Assembly: GCA_023014335.1 (NCBI GenBank)
Contig: JAECYW010000005.1
Location: forward strand, 1-64,000
Origin: Galerina marginata
Taxonomy: Eukaryota; Basidiomycota; Agaricomycetes; Agaricales; Galerinaceae
DNA length: 64,000 nucleotides
Direction: 5' to 3'
The notes beneath the pieces were generated by a model. That model saw nothing but the letters and a program-made list of their open reading frames with translations, did not search any database and was not told the DNA's origin. Of the stretch, positions 11,201 to 20,900 are shown in pieces. Position numbers and translations under genes: made by a program. Within the stretch, counting starts at the first letter, position 1. Every line of letters starts with the position of its first letter.

Positions 11201-13041
11201 CCTCTTGTCCCCGAGACTGTCCCTCATCATGTCGTACTGGACGACGAGGTTTGATCCCAGGAGAATGTTGGTTTCCCACAAAGTCTTCACCTTGCCCTCG
11301 AGCGCGCTCATCATCGCCTGAATCTCATGAAAGTGAAGGGTATCACCACCAAAAAGCATCGACTTGTAGGTCTTTCTGTCGAGCCACCAGACGCGCGGGA
11401 GGCCAGCAGTCGCGTAGGCGATGGAGGAAGCGAGGTGCTGAAGAGCGCAGAGGTCGTTGAAAGTGGATTCGACCTTTTCGATGAACCAGGGTTGGTTGGA
11501 GGCAACGCTAGACCCGAACTCGTACTTTTCCGTCTTTTCCGCGTGGATACGTTCGAGGAAAAAAAGGCGCATGCAATACTTTATGCGGGCGATGGGATTT
11601 GTCACCAACTTGGGCTCCTGGAACGCGCCACTTTCCTGAAGAGTCGAAAGGGCGAGGTAGACTATGGTGGGGTCGGTGATTCGGTGGTGCTCTGTCGGGT
11701 TCCAGACCCGCTTCCAGATGTTTGAGAGGACGGTCAGAACGGCGGCGGTGGAGTCTTCTGGTGGTGGTTTGGAAAGGGAGGTGCGAAGGGCGTCAACCGC
11801 CGCTTGGACGTCGGGGGGAAGAGGAACAGGGCAACCGCGCAGAAGCATCGCCAGCAGGTTGACGATGGGCAAACAATAAGTTTTGAGGTGCTCGTCATGT
11901 TCCTGAAGCTTGTGAAAGGGGGTATTCGAGATGCTAAAACGGATCAGTATCGATTTAAACCGGGGTGAAACGAATATGAGACTTACCCCTTGGAAATCGT
12001 TTCAGTGTTCAGCTTCATGAGCACCAGAGGCGTCGTCTGGTCGATCAGGGCAGAAGCGCCCTCCAGCATGTGAACAACAGCGGGCTGGAGATGGGGAAAC
12101 TCGAGTATGGTGGGATGCGCAGCAAGGGCGCGCAGTTCAGGCACTTTTTTGTCGACCAGAAGCTCGTGCCAGCGAGTCGCGCGAAGCCATGGACTGATAT
12201 TTCTGGCGTCACCGGTAAGTGACCCAGACACAGAGGGGTCGGGCATGAGACTGCGCAGCAAATCCCTGAGGCTGTCCTCCTCCGATACTGGGAGACGGAC
12301 GGGCACGACCTTGAAGTAGCTACTTTGCCCGTCCTTCTTGAAGCGCTGGACCAGCTCCTCGGCGAACATCTTTGGCTTGGGCTGATCTTTGTGGGCCTTG
12401 GTCCAATGGTAAACCATGGAGCTTTCCGTCCCCATGGAAGCGGGGCAAATGGGGCACGACAGTCCTGTCTTCATTTCGAGACCCTGAATCTGGAGAATCT
12501 TGCCTTCTGGGAGGACGGGAAAGACCGATGGAAGGTTGAAGTAATTGACGATGGCGATGAGGGGCTTGTTGGAATTGTATCTGTGAAATTGGTGAATTTC
12601 TTTCAGATGGGAAGGAAGCTGATCCGGATGAACTGCCGCAGCGCAGATAACGCAAATTAGGAGGTTATAGCGGGTGTTAACCGCAAGATTATGGGCTCGA
12701 AGTGTGGGAGTGTCTACGAGATATTCAGATATGCAGGTGATCGCCTCCTACAACGACGTCAGCTCAGACATGAAAACGAAGACATGGAGGCATACCGGGG
12801 GTTTAGTGTTCTCCCATTTTTTAATCGTCTGAAGATGTTCAATATAGTTCATGAGACCGTCGTAAGGGGTCAACTCGAGATGGAAAGGACAGGGACAGTG
12901 GAAAAAATCGTCCTTGTCGGGTGTAACATGGTAAGATTGTTTAAAGACGTCAAAGTCGATGACGGCGTGCTTGAATTTAGTGTGCTGGAGCAAGTCTTCG
13001 CCAGTGTCGAAGAGTTCGTTGCATTCCTTGCAGGACGGCAT
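8236..13041 (-). CDS. OrsD-type zinc finger / recombinase-like / RecQ helicase fusion, 1531 aa
   Basis: Five exons (12796-13041, 11987-12747, 10171-11933, 8844-10113, 8236-8791) join in frame to 1531 residues. C2H2-like fingers lie at about 4-25 (CKECNELFDTGEDLLQHTKFKH), then one with LLICVICAAAVHP and one with CPICPAS..MVYHWTKAH; this is the OrsD/DUF3505 pattern. Residues ~650-830 resemble a tyrosine recombinase core: GASSRVTEI (R657), YLKT (K692), SWRHI (R783), SGHNRGTENKLYG (H816, Y825). The helicase follows: Walker A LPTGAGKT (K1003), DEGH (~1090), LSATI, and a RecQ-like QEVSRAGRD motif VI. The C-terminus has a Cys/His cluster (CAYC...GYGFCWFCHVP...CDYKD). RecQ proteins unwind DNA 3'-5'; the combination suggests a mobile-element or genome-maintenance role (inference). 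The intron at 10114-10170 is 57 bases without a stop, so its retention would add 19 residues. An upstream ATG at 13116 is possible; I chose 13041, directly before the first finger. Confidence 0.85.
10019..10049. repeat. Dyad element inside helicase coding sequence
   Basis: GTATTC at one end and GAATAC at the other, with TTT/AAA next inside, fit the dyad consensus over 31 bases. On the minus strand this codes for YSFEQSTKEY in the linker just before the helicase domain, with the frame kept. Confidence 0.5.
11947..11978. repeat. Dyad element inside helicase intron
   Basis: This copy (GTATCGATTTAAAC ... GTGAAACGAATATG) fills most of the 53-base intron at 11934-11986, the second case of an intron formed around a dyad. 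Confidence 0.6.
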
Positions 13042-13151
13042 GGTGGTAGGCAGTGAACCAGACGCGTCTTGGGGTGGATAAAAACACGCTCTGGAGCAAA
13101 CAAACATCAATAGCATTCATTTACACCAAGTTGAATCGAATACGACACTAG

Positions 13152-13177
13152 CAGAGGCATTTTAAAAAATGCCTCTG
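13152..13177. repeat. CAGAGGCATT...AATGCCTCTG hairpin, copy 3
   Basis: Arms CAGAGGCATTTT and AAAATGCCTCTG are perfect over 12 bases and are followed by TTAAG. It lies ~110 bases upstream of the first helicase start, beside a dyad-like sequence at 13118-13142. Confidence 0.7.
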
Positions 13178-13289
13178 TTAAGAAACGTCTCAGTTTAATG
13201 TTTGGTTATGACCTCTTTAACTAATATACTCGGGCCGGTTACAGGTATTTATTCAAACGGAGTTAATTGGAATAATGTACTCTAGGTCT

Positions 13290-13609
13290 TCACTGATCCG
13301 ACCACCAATCCATGCTGAGGAATGCAGTCAGGTTGAGGAGCCACACGAAACTGAGAGGTGGTACGTACGTCGCGAGAACAATTGCCGCAAGCTCCCTATC
13401 AACAAATTTGATCCTACGTTCGTTCCGCGGGTGCTCTGCTAGGAGTCGTTGAAGATACTCAAGAAGATCGTGCGCTTTGGTGACATGGCTGCAAAGAAAT
13501 AATGCCTGCAAAGGAGCCAATGAGCTTTGTGTTTAGGGTAATCGGTGAGGAAATTTGCCTTCATTGCTATGTACTTTTGTTCCTCGGTTTGAGCGATTTT
13601 GCTGGACAT
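13290..13609 (-). CDS. Small protein, 77 aa (tandem pair, copy 1)
   Basis: Exon 1 at 13575-13609 (MSSKIAQTEEQ) and exon 2 at 13290-13488 join through a GT-AG intron (donor GTACAT, acceptor TTTCTTTGCAG) in phase 2, giving 77 residues. Exon 2 encodes a helix (HVTKAHDLLEYLQRLLAEHP) and then a hydrophobic part (LAAIVLATYVPPLSFVWLLN) that could be a membrane segment. The copy at 13823-14102 is clearly homologous over the whole length (MSSK start, LLEYLQ.LLAE.PR, YVP..SF.W). I do not recognise the family. The conservation of an open frame in both copies with different splice positions suggests real genes. Confidence 0.55.
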
Positions 13610-13822
13610 GATGGTTGTGGTGTAAGAGAGAGACGGATTTGAAATTCAATACGTCTGTTTCTTTCAACGGCGCAGATGGGAATATTAGTAACCATGGTCG
13701 TATCCGGGGCTACACTCAAAGCCTATTAAGAAACATCAAATGTATTTTTTTAAACCCGGTTGAAAACAATGGTATGGTCTACGTCTCAAACCAATTCTGG
13801 CAATTCATCCTGAGGAACGCAG

Positions 13823-14102
13823 TCAGTCGAGAACCCACATGAAGCTGACAGATGGCACGTACATGGAGGGAATAATTATCGCAAGCATCCTATAAACAAA
13901 TTGAATCTTATGTTCGTCCCGTGGTTGCTCTGCTAGGAGTTGTTGGAGATACTCGAGGCAATCGTTTGCCATATCGACATGGTGGGACAGAATCGATGCC
14001 TGAATGTGAGGCGATGAGCTTTGTGTTGAGGTAATGAGAAAGAAAACTCGCCTTCGACTTTATGACCTTCTGTTCCTTGGTTAGAACGACTTTGCTGGAC
14101 AT
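13823..14102 (-). CDS. Small protein, 70 aa (tandem pair, copy 2)
   Basis: Exon 1 at 14067-14102 (MSSKVVLTKEQK) and exon 2 at 13823-13999 (ASILSHHVDMANDCLEYLQQ, then LLAEQPRDEHKIQF and YVPSVSFMWVLD) join in phase 0 to 70 residues. The donor GTCATA is weak, whereas copy 1 uses a different donor and acceptor in the same region, so splicing has shifted since duplication. Compared with copy 1 the stop comes earlier: the LTAFL tail of copy 1 is still recognisable here downstream of the stop. A third remnant of the C-terminal end lies near 14676-14705. Confidence 0.45.
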
Positions 14103-14301
14103 GATGGTTGCAGTGTAAGAGAGAAACAGATTTGAAATACCCAACGGGGCATAACAGAACATCGGTAACTATGGAAGTATTTGTTTCGACGGCGCTTGTC
14201 TAAATATAGGTGCATGTGTATTTCTTTCAACGGCGCGTAAACAGATAAGTTCAGCAATGACATAATGGGTGGCGCCTAATAATAATCTGGAATGGCTGCA
14301 T

Positions 14302-14460
14302 TCATCTGAACAAGGCACTATCAACGTTGCTGTGGGCAGAAGCTTGAGGAAAAATTGAGAATCTCTGCATCTGCGATGCAGAAGTTAATAACGCTCTCAC
14401 TTTAACCTCGTATTTTGGCTCTACCACCTGCATCTTTGCTCGATTTGAGCGCCCACCAAT
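14302..14460. repeat. Direct repeat A, copy 1 (copy 2 at 15283-15436)
   Basis: About 150 bp containing GCAGAAGCTTGAGGAAAAA, CTGCATCTGCGATGCAGAAG and TTTTGGCTCTACCACCT recurs in the same order and orientation at 15283-15436 with moderate divergence. Confidence 0.7.
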
Positions 14461-14799
14461 CGAATATGTGGTCACCTGGACCAGAGTGGGCAGGGGACAA
14501 GACACGGGCAGACAAATACACAATTTGAGAAAACTAGCGCTCTTTACCACCAAATTTAATCGAATAGATCCTGGGTAATTCCTCAGTAACCGTATATTTG
14601 GGCCAGTCACTGGTATTTATTCAAACGGAGTTAACTGGAAGAATGTGCTCTGTATCTCAATCACATCTTCACTACCAATCCATGCTGAGGAACGCAGAGC
14701 ACGTACTTAAGCACCACAAGCTGTCTAATTGAAAATTGACATCCGAGAGGCACGGCATTACCGTTTGTGGTGGATGAAAGAATTTAAAATATCTAACCT

Positions 14800-14965
14800 G
14801 AAGGCCATGTTTTTAAGTAACCGTGGAACTGTCTTTCTCAACGACGCAGGTAAGAATGTGAAATAATATTGTTCTAAACTGCGCGTGGGTGAATATCCAA
14901 TATTATTGTTCTTTACGGCGCATGTGTGCGTTCGAAATAAAATCATTCTCAGCAGCGGATGTGTG
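14800..14965. repeat. Direct repeat B, copy 1 (copy 2 at ~15016-15200)
   Basis: The stretch with TTTTTAAGTAACC, GAATGTGAAATAATAT and CTGCGCGTGGGTGAATATCC, then TTCTTTACGGCGCATG, is repeated at ~15016-15200. Together with repeat A this indicates a ~1-kb tandem duplication followed by decay. The CTTTCTCAACGACGC-like pieces inside are degenerate dyad half-sites. Confidence 0.65.
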
Positions 14966-15910
14966 AATATCATTCTCAACGGTGGTGATCTTTGAGAACG
15001 ACATTGATGAAAGAATCTAACCTGATGGCGGTGTTTTTAAGTAACCTTGGAACTATCTTTCTCAACGAAGCATGAAAGAATGTGAAATAATATATATCGC
15101 TTTAAACTGCGCGTGGGTGAATATCCAGTATTATTGTTCTTTACGGCGCATGGGCGAATATTAAAAAAATATCGTTCTCTGCGGCGCATGTGTGAATACA
15201 ACTTGGTGTATATTCCTAACCACTGTACCCGACTCAATTTGTTAATAATATCTTTTTGAACGGCGTTTAAGAAAATACTCACCATGGCACAAAACTAACG
15301 TTGCTGAGGGGCAGAAGCTTGAGGAAAAACTGAGTATTGCTGCATCTGCGATGCAGAAGTTAATAAACTCCTCACTTTAACCTCGTGTTTTGGCTCTACC
15401 ACCTACAGCACTGATTCGTTTGAGCGCCGAACAACTGAATAAAATGTGCTGGCCTCTGAGCGCCTAACTGAAGCACTAGAAAAACGATATATTTCTATAT
15501 ACTCGGCTGAAAAGAATAATCTAACCCAAGATTATGTTCAACTAAATCCATTAACAAATAAAGAGAGGGTACTACCCTCTGTACATCTTTCAATAACAGG
15601 AAGACTGTAACCCCGTAACAGGAAGACTGTGATACGGTAACCCTCAGACTGTGACACAGTAACAGGAAGACTGTGCCTCCGCCACAGTGCGATGGAAAAT
15701 AAACCCAGGAAAGCAATAAAGGAGTGGGTTTTCTTAACCTTTTCCATCAAGCAAACTTATTCGTTTGCACTCGGGGTGCTTCGAATAATTTAAAAACAGC
15801 GCATTGTCTTGAACTGCGCGTAAAACAATAGCAAAAAAAAAACTACAGACCTGAAAAACGCGAAAAACATGCCAGTTTTAATGTTTCTAACGCTAAATAC
15901 CCTATAAAAT

Positions 15911-15950
15911 CACCCTGCCTGGCAGGGTGTGATACTCTGACCGTCAGAGT
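15911..15950. repeat. Two adjacent perfect palindromes
   Basis: CACCCTGCC-T-GGCAGGGTG (15911-15929) is followed by ACTCTGAC-C-GTCAGAGT (15934-15950), both perfect with a one-base centre. AAGGTCAGAG follows as a further half-site. Confidence 0.7.
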
Positions 15951-16002
15951 AAACACTCGGAAGGTCAGAGCTAACGAAAAGAGTGATTAAGTGTGGGGCA
16001 CA

Positions 16003-16979
16003 CTAGGAACTTAAGATTATTAGGTATTCCAGGTCTGGCAACATGGTGGGCACGGTCGAGCAGGCAACCAGTACGACCTTTTGTTGGGACAATAGTCTCT
16101 CTATTCTCGTCGCGAAATCAAGCGGGTTTTTCACGTCTTCGTCCATGACCTGGATATCTTGACGTTCTTCCGTGATAAACGGTGTTGACCGCATCTCATT
16201 GACGATCTTCATTGCGCCTTTTCGTGGGCTGTCTCCTCCTCGTGAGTCTACATGCGGTATTCGGGTGCGATACCCCCTGCTCCAGAGATAGGTTTCCTCG
16301 GAGGAGATTCTTTTGACCAGACTCGCTTGTCCTATCGACAACAGCCGATTTACTCGTACGGAATCGCGGGCTGGCTGTTTGCCAGTAAGAACTTCCTATA
16401 TTTCTTGTCAGTGTCGTTCTCCGTTCCCAGAATTGTCCCTACCTCTGCTTTTTTCGCTCGTGGGTCCATGGGCTGGTCGACGAGTTAGACGGTGCATTGG
16501 GTTGATACTCTCTTGGAACTTGCCTCTCCTTTTTTCAGTCGTGGGTTTGCACGTGCAATGGCACATGCAGTGATGATCTCTTCAAGTAGGGCGTAGTCCT
16601 GCTGGTCGTGAATATGAAGTTCTACATTCCTCTTTTACTCACCTCTTCATTCGCAGATGACCAGTCTGGGTCTTCTTCTCCACTGGTACCTTGGTATAAT
16701 AACGGCAGGTATGCCATATAGTCAGAGTCAGAGTCGGTGAGCTCTATGACGTCTGTCGCAGCACTAGGCCTGACGGGGGTGTGTCAGCGTGGTGAATTTG
16801 TACGCATATATTCACCTTTTTTGCGTCTTTTTGTTCTTTTCTGCACCTAGGTGGTTGGAATATCAGATTTCGTATCAAGTGATGTAGGTGGTCCTGCCAC
16901 CTCCGGTTTTTCTGCAGCTTGCCGTTAGATCGACCAAATGGGACACGGACAAGACGCACCGCTTTCCATTTTTCACCCT
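16003..16979 (-). pseudogene. Decayed or unresolved spliced gene
   Basis: Coding-like minus-strand pieces lie in series. One is at ~16810-16960. A second at ~16640-16770 is acidic (TDVIELTDSDSDYMAYLPLL, then GEEDPDWSSAN). A third at ~16540-16600 reads DYALLEEIITACAIARANPR. The last exon, ending at 16003, reads KNPLDFATRIERLLSQQKVV. The phases between the first two pieces do not join without a stop: an otherwise good frame (PEVAGPPTSLDTKSDIPTT) ends in TAG. So either the gene is broken or my exon model is wrong. No family is recognised. It lies just downstream of the second helicase gene and on the same strand. Confidence 0.35.
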
Positions 16980-17009
16980 ACTGCCCTTGGGTTTACTGGA
17001 AATGCCAAT

Positions 17010-17983
17010 TTAGCTGCTGGTTCTAGAGTAAGAACCCGTACTCACCTATTTGTCGTCGGCATGGTGGTGGTAAGAGGAAGAGTGCCAGTGGCCAGATCGG
17101 GCTGCGCGATTTGATCGACGGCCCGCTGCCGGGCCTGGCTCCTCCGACAGTGCCCCCTGTTTTCTTCCGCCTCTGCCCCGGAATATTTTGTGCAGCATCC
17201 TGGCCCTGGCCCGGAATAATTTTGTACAGCATCCTGGCCCTGGCCCGGAATAATTTTGTACTTGGTAATCCGGTATTTCCAGGATCGACATTTCTGGGTC
17301 GACGAGAATGAGAGACGATACAGTCATCCAGCGGCTAATGTTACGCCGCCACTGAGTGTTACACCTTCATGACTCGGCCAATTTTGATGAAATAAGTTTT
17401 TCCTGTGAGCTGTATTCGTCCTCTATTACCTTGTAAAATTTCAGAGGGAACGAATAAAATTTGACTGAGGAATGGCGAACCCAAAGTGCCGCAAATTGGC
17501 TCACTATTCAGTGTTACACCAGTGTTTTGGGAATAACTTTGCGTGACCTGAAATTTTGACTGAAGGAACTGACAGAACTATAAAGAATTATCTTATGGTT
17601 TTTATTGGGAAAAAGTGCGACGAACATTTTTCATCTTGATTTTGAACTTTCATTGCATCAGTAGCCGGTGGATGACTGTATCTGTGAGCGAGACGGTAAA
17701 TGGTTTTTCAGGTGAGTGACTGGCGGGCATGGCTCTGGAATTGCAAAAATGTTGACCTTCGTGGTGAGTGCGGACGTGGAAGCATGTCCGATCATTCAGT
17801 AGCTTCCCTTTAAGGAAGGTCTATTTGCCGCTTGATGCGATCACTTGCGACCTTCCCTTTATGGAATGTCACACTCTGCCGCTTCATGCGTCAATTGTCT
17901 GAGGAACTTGTCGGATGTCCGTCCCATTTTTTCGTCATCCCCAGTTTACATTGCATCTTGTTCAGTTCATAGGCTATTCTATC
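17010..17983. other. Non-coding stretch with a short tandem repeat
   Basis: No gene is seen. A 33-34-bp unit (CCCGGAATAATTTTGTAC plus AGCATCCTGGCCCTGG) is repeated about 2.5 times at 17177-17261. CACTGAGTGTTACACC and TTCAGTGTTACACC recur at ~17350 and ~17506, and CTTCCCTTTA at ~17805 and ~17852. Confidence 0.5.
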
Positions 17984-20900
17984 TCACTGTTCTACGAGAC
18001 CAAGCTCTTTGGCGGCCCACAGGAAGAACTGATGCGCGTTTATGTAGTTGTTGTCAAATGGCCTACCTTCTACCCGGCCCAGCGCCCAGTCAAAGAATGC
18101 GGCTTGATCGTCTCGGAGTTGGTCGATGTTGGCTGGTCCATACGGGTACCTGTCTAGAACCGGTGATTCCAGTTGGAAATACACATAAAGCAGGCGAAGC
18201 AAGAGTCCGTTATCCGGGCACCTGTCGTTACTCTGAGGTCTGGGGAGGGCGTGCCCAAAGTCCTTCTGTAGAAATACTGAGCGTCTCACGTATCACCAAA
18301 TATCGCACTGCTTACTTGGTGAAGGCCACACCGAAAACACCATCCCGATGGATAACGGAGGCCGTTTCTAAATTCCACGTAACGTGCATCGTACATTGCC
18401 ACCCCATATTCTTGCGGGCAGCAGTCGCTGTCGTGGTTTAGCCAAGCGGGTCGGTTGAAGATGCAGCAGATGATACAGTTTCCTCTCAACTTCTCAAATG
18501 CTGTCCGTATGGGTAGAACGACTTGTATCTGGAACTTTTCTTTCCGAGTATTTTCCCGCCTGGCGTCCGTATAGGCGGAAAGACCTGCGCGCCTGTGCGA
18601 AGGAGTTGGCGCGGGTTTTCGGGCTGTCACAACAGGTGCTGGTTTTTCTCGTGACAATGCGGGTTCCTCTTGTGAGTATGAACGGGTCAAGGTCGATGCG
18701 CTTGGTCCCCAGGATGAAGAGGTGGCAGAGCTCGACATGATTGTTGCCCGATACGATGAGCTGAGGGGAGACGATGTGTTCGGAGCTCGTATCGACGAAC
18801 CTGAAGAACTGGTCGCCGTTCGTTTGTGTGATGAAGACCCTGCAGTGCTCGACGCGGTCGGCTTGCTATATGATGGGGTGCCCGCAGTGGGTGGTGTTAT
18901 TGTCCCTCTAGTCCGTATTATTCCATGTTCGTCGTAGTGTTGACTGAACACTACTCGGTCAAGGCTGACAAGGTGCTATGTTTAGCGGTCACATAGACAG
19001 TAGTATCAACTTACGGAGAAGGTGGTGGCACGTCGTCGCTCGACAAGCGACGTTTGTTCGGAGAAAAATCTGGGCTGTTGTTGTTTTTGCGCTTGGCCAT
19101 TGGCCTCGATGCGTTATCCCTATGATACATTCCTGTTAGGCGATGAATTGCCTGTATATATTTCGACTTACCGGTCCTGAATCGTAACCTGCGGTTCTCG
19201 GGAGTTTGAGCCGTGGCGTTGTAGCCTTATCGTACCTTTTCCGGCCTTACTCCCTTGTGATAGAGTGCTCGGCTTGATGGCGAGGCGTGAACCCTCAGGT
19301 GGACGCCGGTTGGAACTCGACGGTGGGTTGGCGTTCCTGGGTAACGACAACGATGGTGGGGTCTCGTGTAGAGTGGTGATCTTGGAGAGAGAGAGTGGCT
19401 GACGTGGTGCGTCCTCATTCATCTGTCCAACGCAATTGGCACAAACTGTGCACCCTGGGAGGAGTAGGCAGGTAACCGCCACACCATCGTTAAACTTGCT
19501 CGGGCGAATTCGAAGACATTGGTCACGATCCATCGTCCACTGGTAGACTTCTGTGGTTCCAAAACCTTCGGGCTTGCGGGGGTTGGGTACATTTCTTCGC
19601 TCTTTGGGGACATAGGTCCTGGCCATGCTTCTCCGTCCGTCCCTACCTCCACGCGACTCCTGTTGGTGCTGATCGAGCATAGTGTAGGCAACGTCTTGGT
19701 GAAAGACATGGCGAACGCTGGGATAATCCAACCCGCATCCCAGGATACTCGTGGTGACCATGATCCGCTGATCTCCCCGGAACCAAGCCTCCAACGTTTC
19801 CCCGTTGGTCGCCGCGGTCTTGGATGAATACGGAGGCACGCCTAGCTTGGATGCCAAACGCTCGACATCGTCGTGAGAACGGCAAAAGATCATGGCTCGA
19901 TCCTTGGGTCCATACGTCTTTATCTCTTCGGTGATGTCTTCTGCGATGGTTCGGACCATGTCTGCGGTCGGCACTGGCTTGATCTCATACCCCAGCTCTG
20001 GACGGACGCTCGATGTTCGGATGATCTTCCATGTGGTCTGAGTGAGGCGGACAAACTCTCCTATGAGATGGGGCGGCAGCGTTCCCGTGAGACCGAGTTT
20101 TATCGTTTTCACCGTATTGAGGGTGTTATAATTTTCGAACGCTTCTCGGTAGGATATATCGAGCAGCATTTTGTGAATTTCGTCGAATACGATAATGTGC
20201 AGACGACCTTGCTGTTCGAGTTCTCGGAGGTATCTTTTTGAATTGACCGTGAGCTAATCGTCTTCGAGGACGAATGGGCACTTACGTCTGGAATCCGTCA
20301 AACCCTAGATGCTCGATGGAGACATAGACAATGTGAACGTCTGGGTTAAACTTCTCGTGGATATCCCATCGACTGATAGATAGCGAGTACCCCCTGGCCC
20401 TGCGCTCCAAGTCGGCATGCAAACCCGAGAGCGGAAGCACTATGACGGTGACACGCCCCTTCCCATACATTTTTGCATGCATCATTATCATCATCGTCTT
20501 ACCCGTTCCCGTTCCTAGAACGCCCAGGATACTTTGTTTGCGTTCTATCATGAGTTCGAGGAGGATAGCCTGCTCCGGGCAACTAAAATGTGCGTTGGAG
20601 TGGCCTAGGAACAAACGAAGGTCGGCAAGTCTGGACGGATGGACAACGACATCGGATACAGGGCGAAGGATGTTGTCGTCCATTGGTACTAGTGCCTTGG
20701 GAAAATACGTCGCTAGCATGTCGGCCATGCTTTCCACAATCGTTTCGCGTATTTGGCGCTCCAGCTGCGCGCCCACCTTGTTGACGACTTGGCTAGACAA
20801 TTTCTCGACAAGCGCAGGAGAGACTGCGTCATAGGAGACTGGAAGCTATCGTGAGTGGTGGTAGCGCATTTCAAAATATCATTCCTCACCTCCGCCTGGC

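Larger units (their letters stand above)
328..15789. repeat. Dispersed ~31-bp dyad element, >20 copies
   Basis: An imperfect inverted repeat with half-site TATTCGTTTnAAC and its complement GTTnAAACGAATA, with a variable G/C-rich centre, recurs through the first 16 kb. The clearest copies are near 328-357, 434-464, 698-727, 4084-4114, 6359-6388, 6419-6448, 6465-6493, 7155-7184, 8029-8060, 8151-8181, 8199-8231, 10019-10049, 11947-11978, 13245-13276, 13742-13771, 14177-14208, 14218-14249, 14613-14645 and 15757-15789. Best symmetry is at 4085-4113, with perfect 9-bp arms (TATTCGTTT/AAACGAATA) around an 11-bp centre. Copies sit between genes, inside two introns and in one exon. I did not see it from 18 to 64 kb. 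Its function is unknown; a recombinase or DNA-binding-protein site is an inference from its size and symmetry. Confidence 0.75.
14103..16002. other. Repeat-rich stretch without a clear gene
   Basis: No convincing coding exon. It contains dyads at 14177-14208, 14218-14249, 14613-14645 and 15757-15789, a truncated copy of the 13.2-13.3 kb segment near 14.56-14.71 kb, and the two direct-repeat pairs listed separately. Near 15590-15690, ACAGGAAGACTGT recurs three times with a related CTCAGACTGT. Confidence 0.6.

Noticed and set aside
8714..11872. A single 1052-codon uninterrupted gene
   Set aside because: It reads through a 57-base intron that happens to have no stop and omits the N-terminal zinc fingers and C-terminal exon; the five-exon model explains all domains.
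14800..15200. CRISPR-like array
   Set aside because: Repeats are few, diverged and unevenly spaced, and the organism is a eukaryote.
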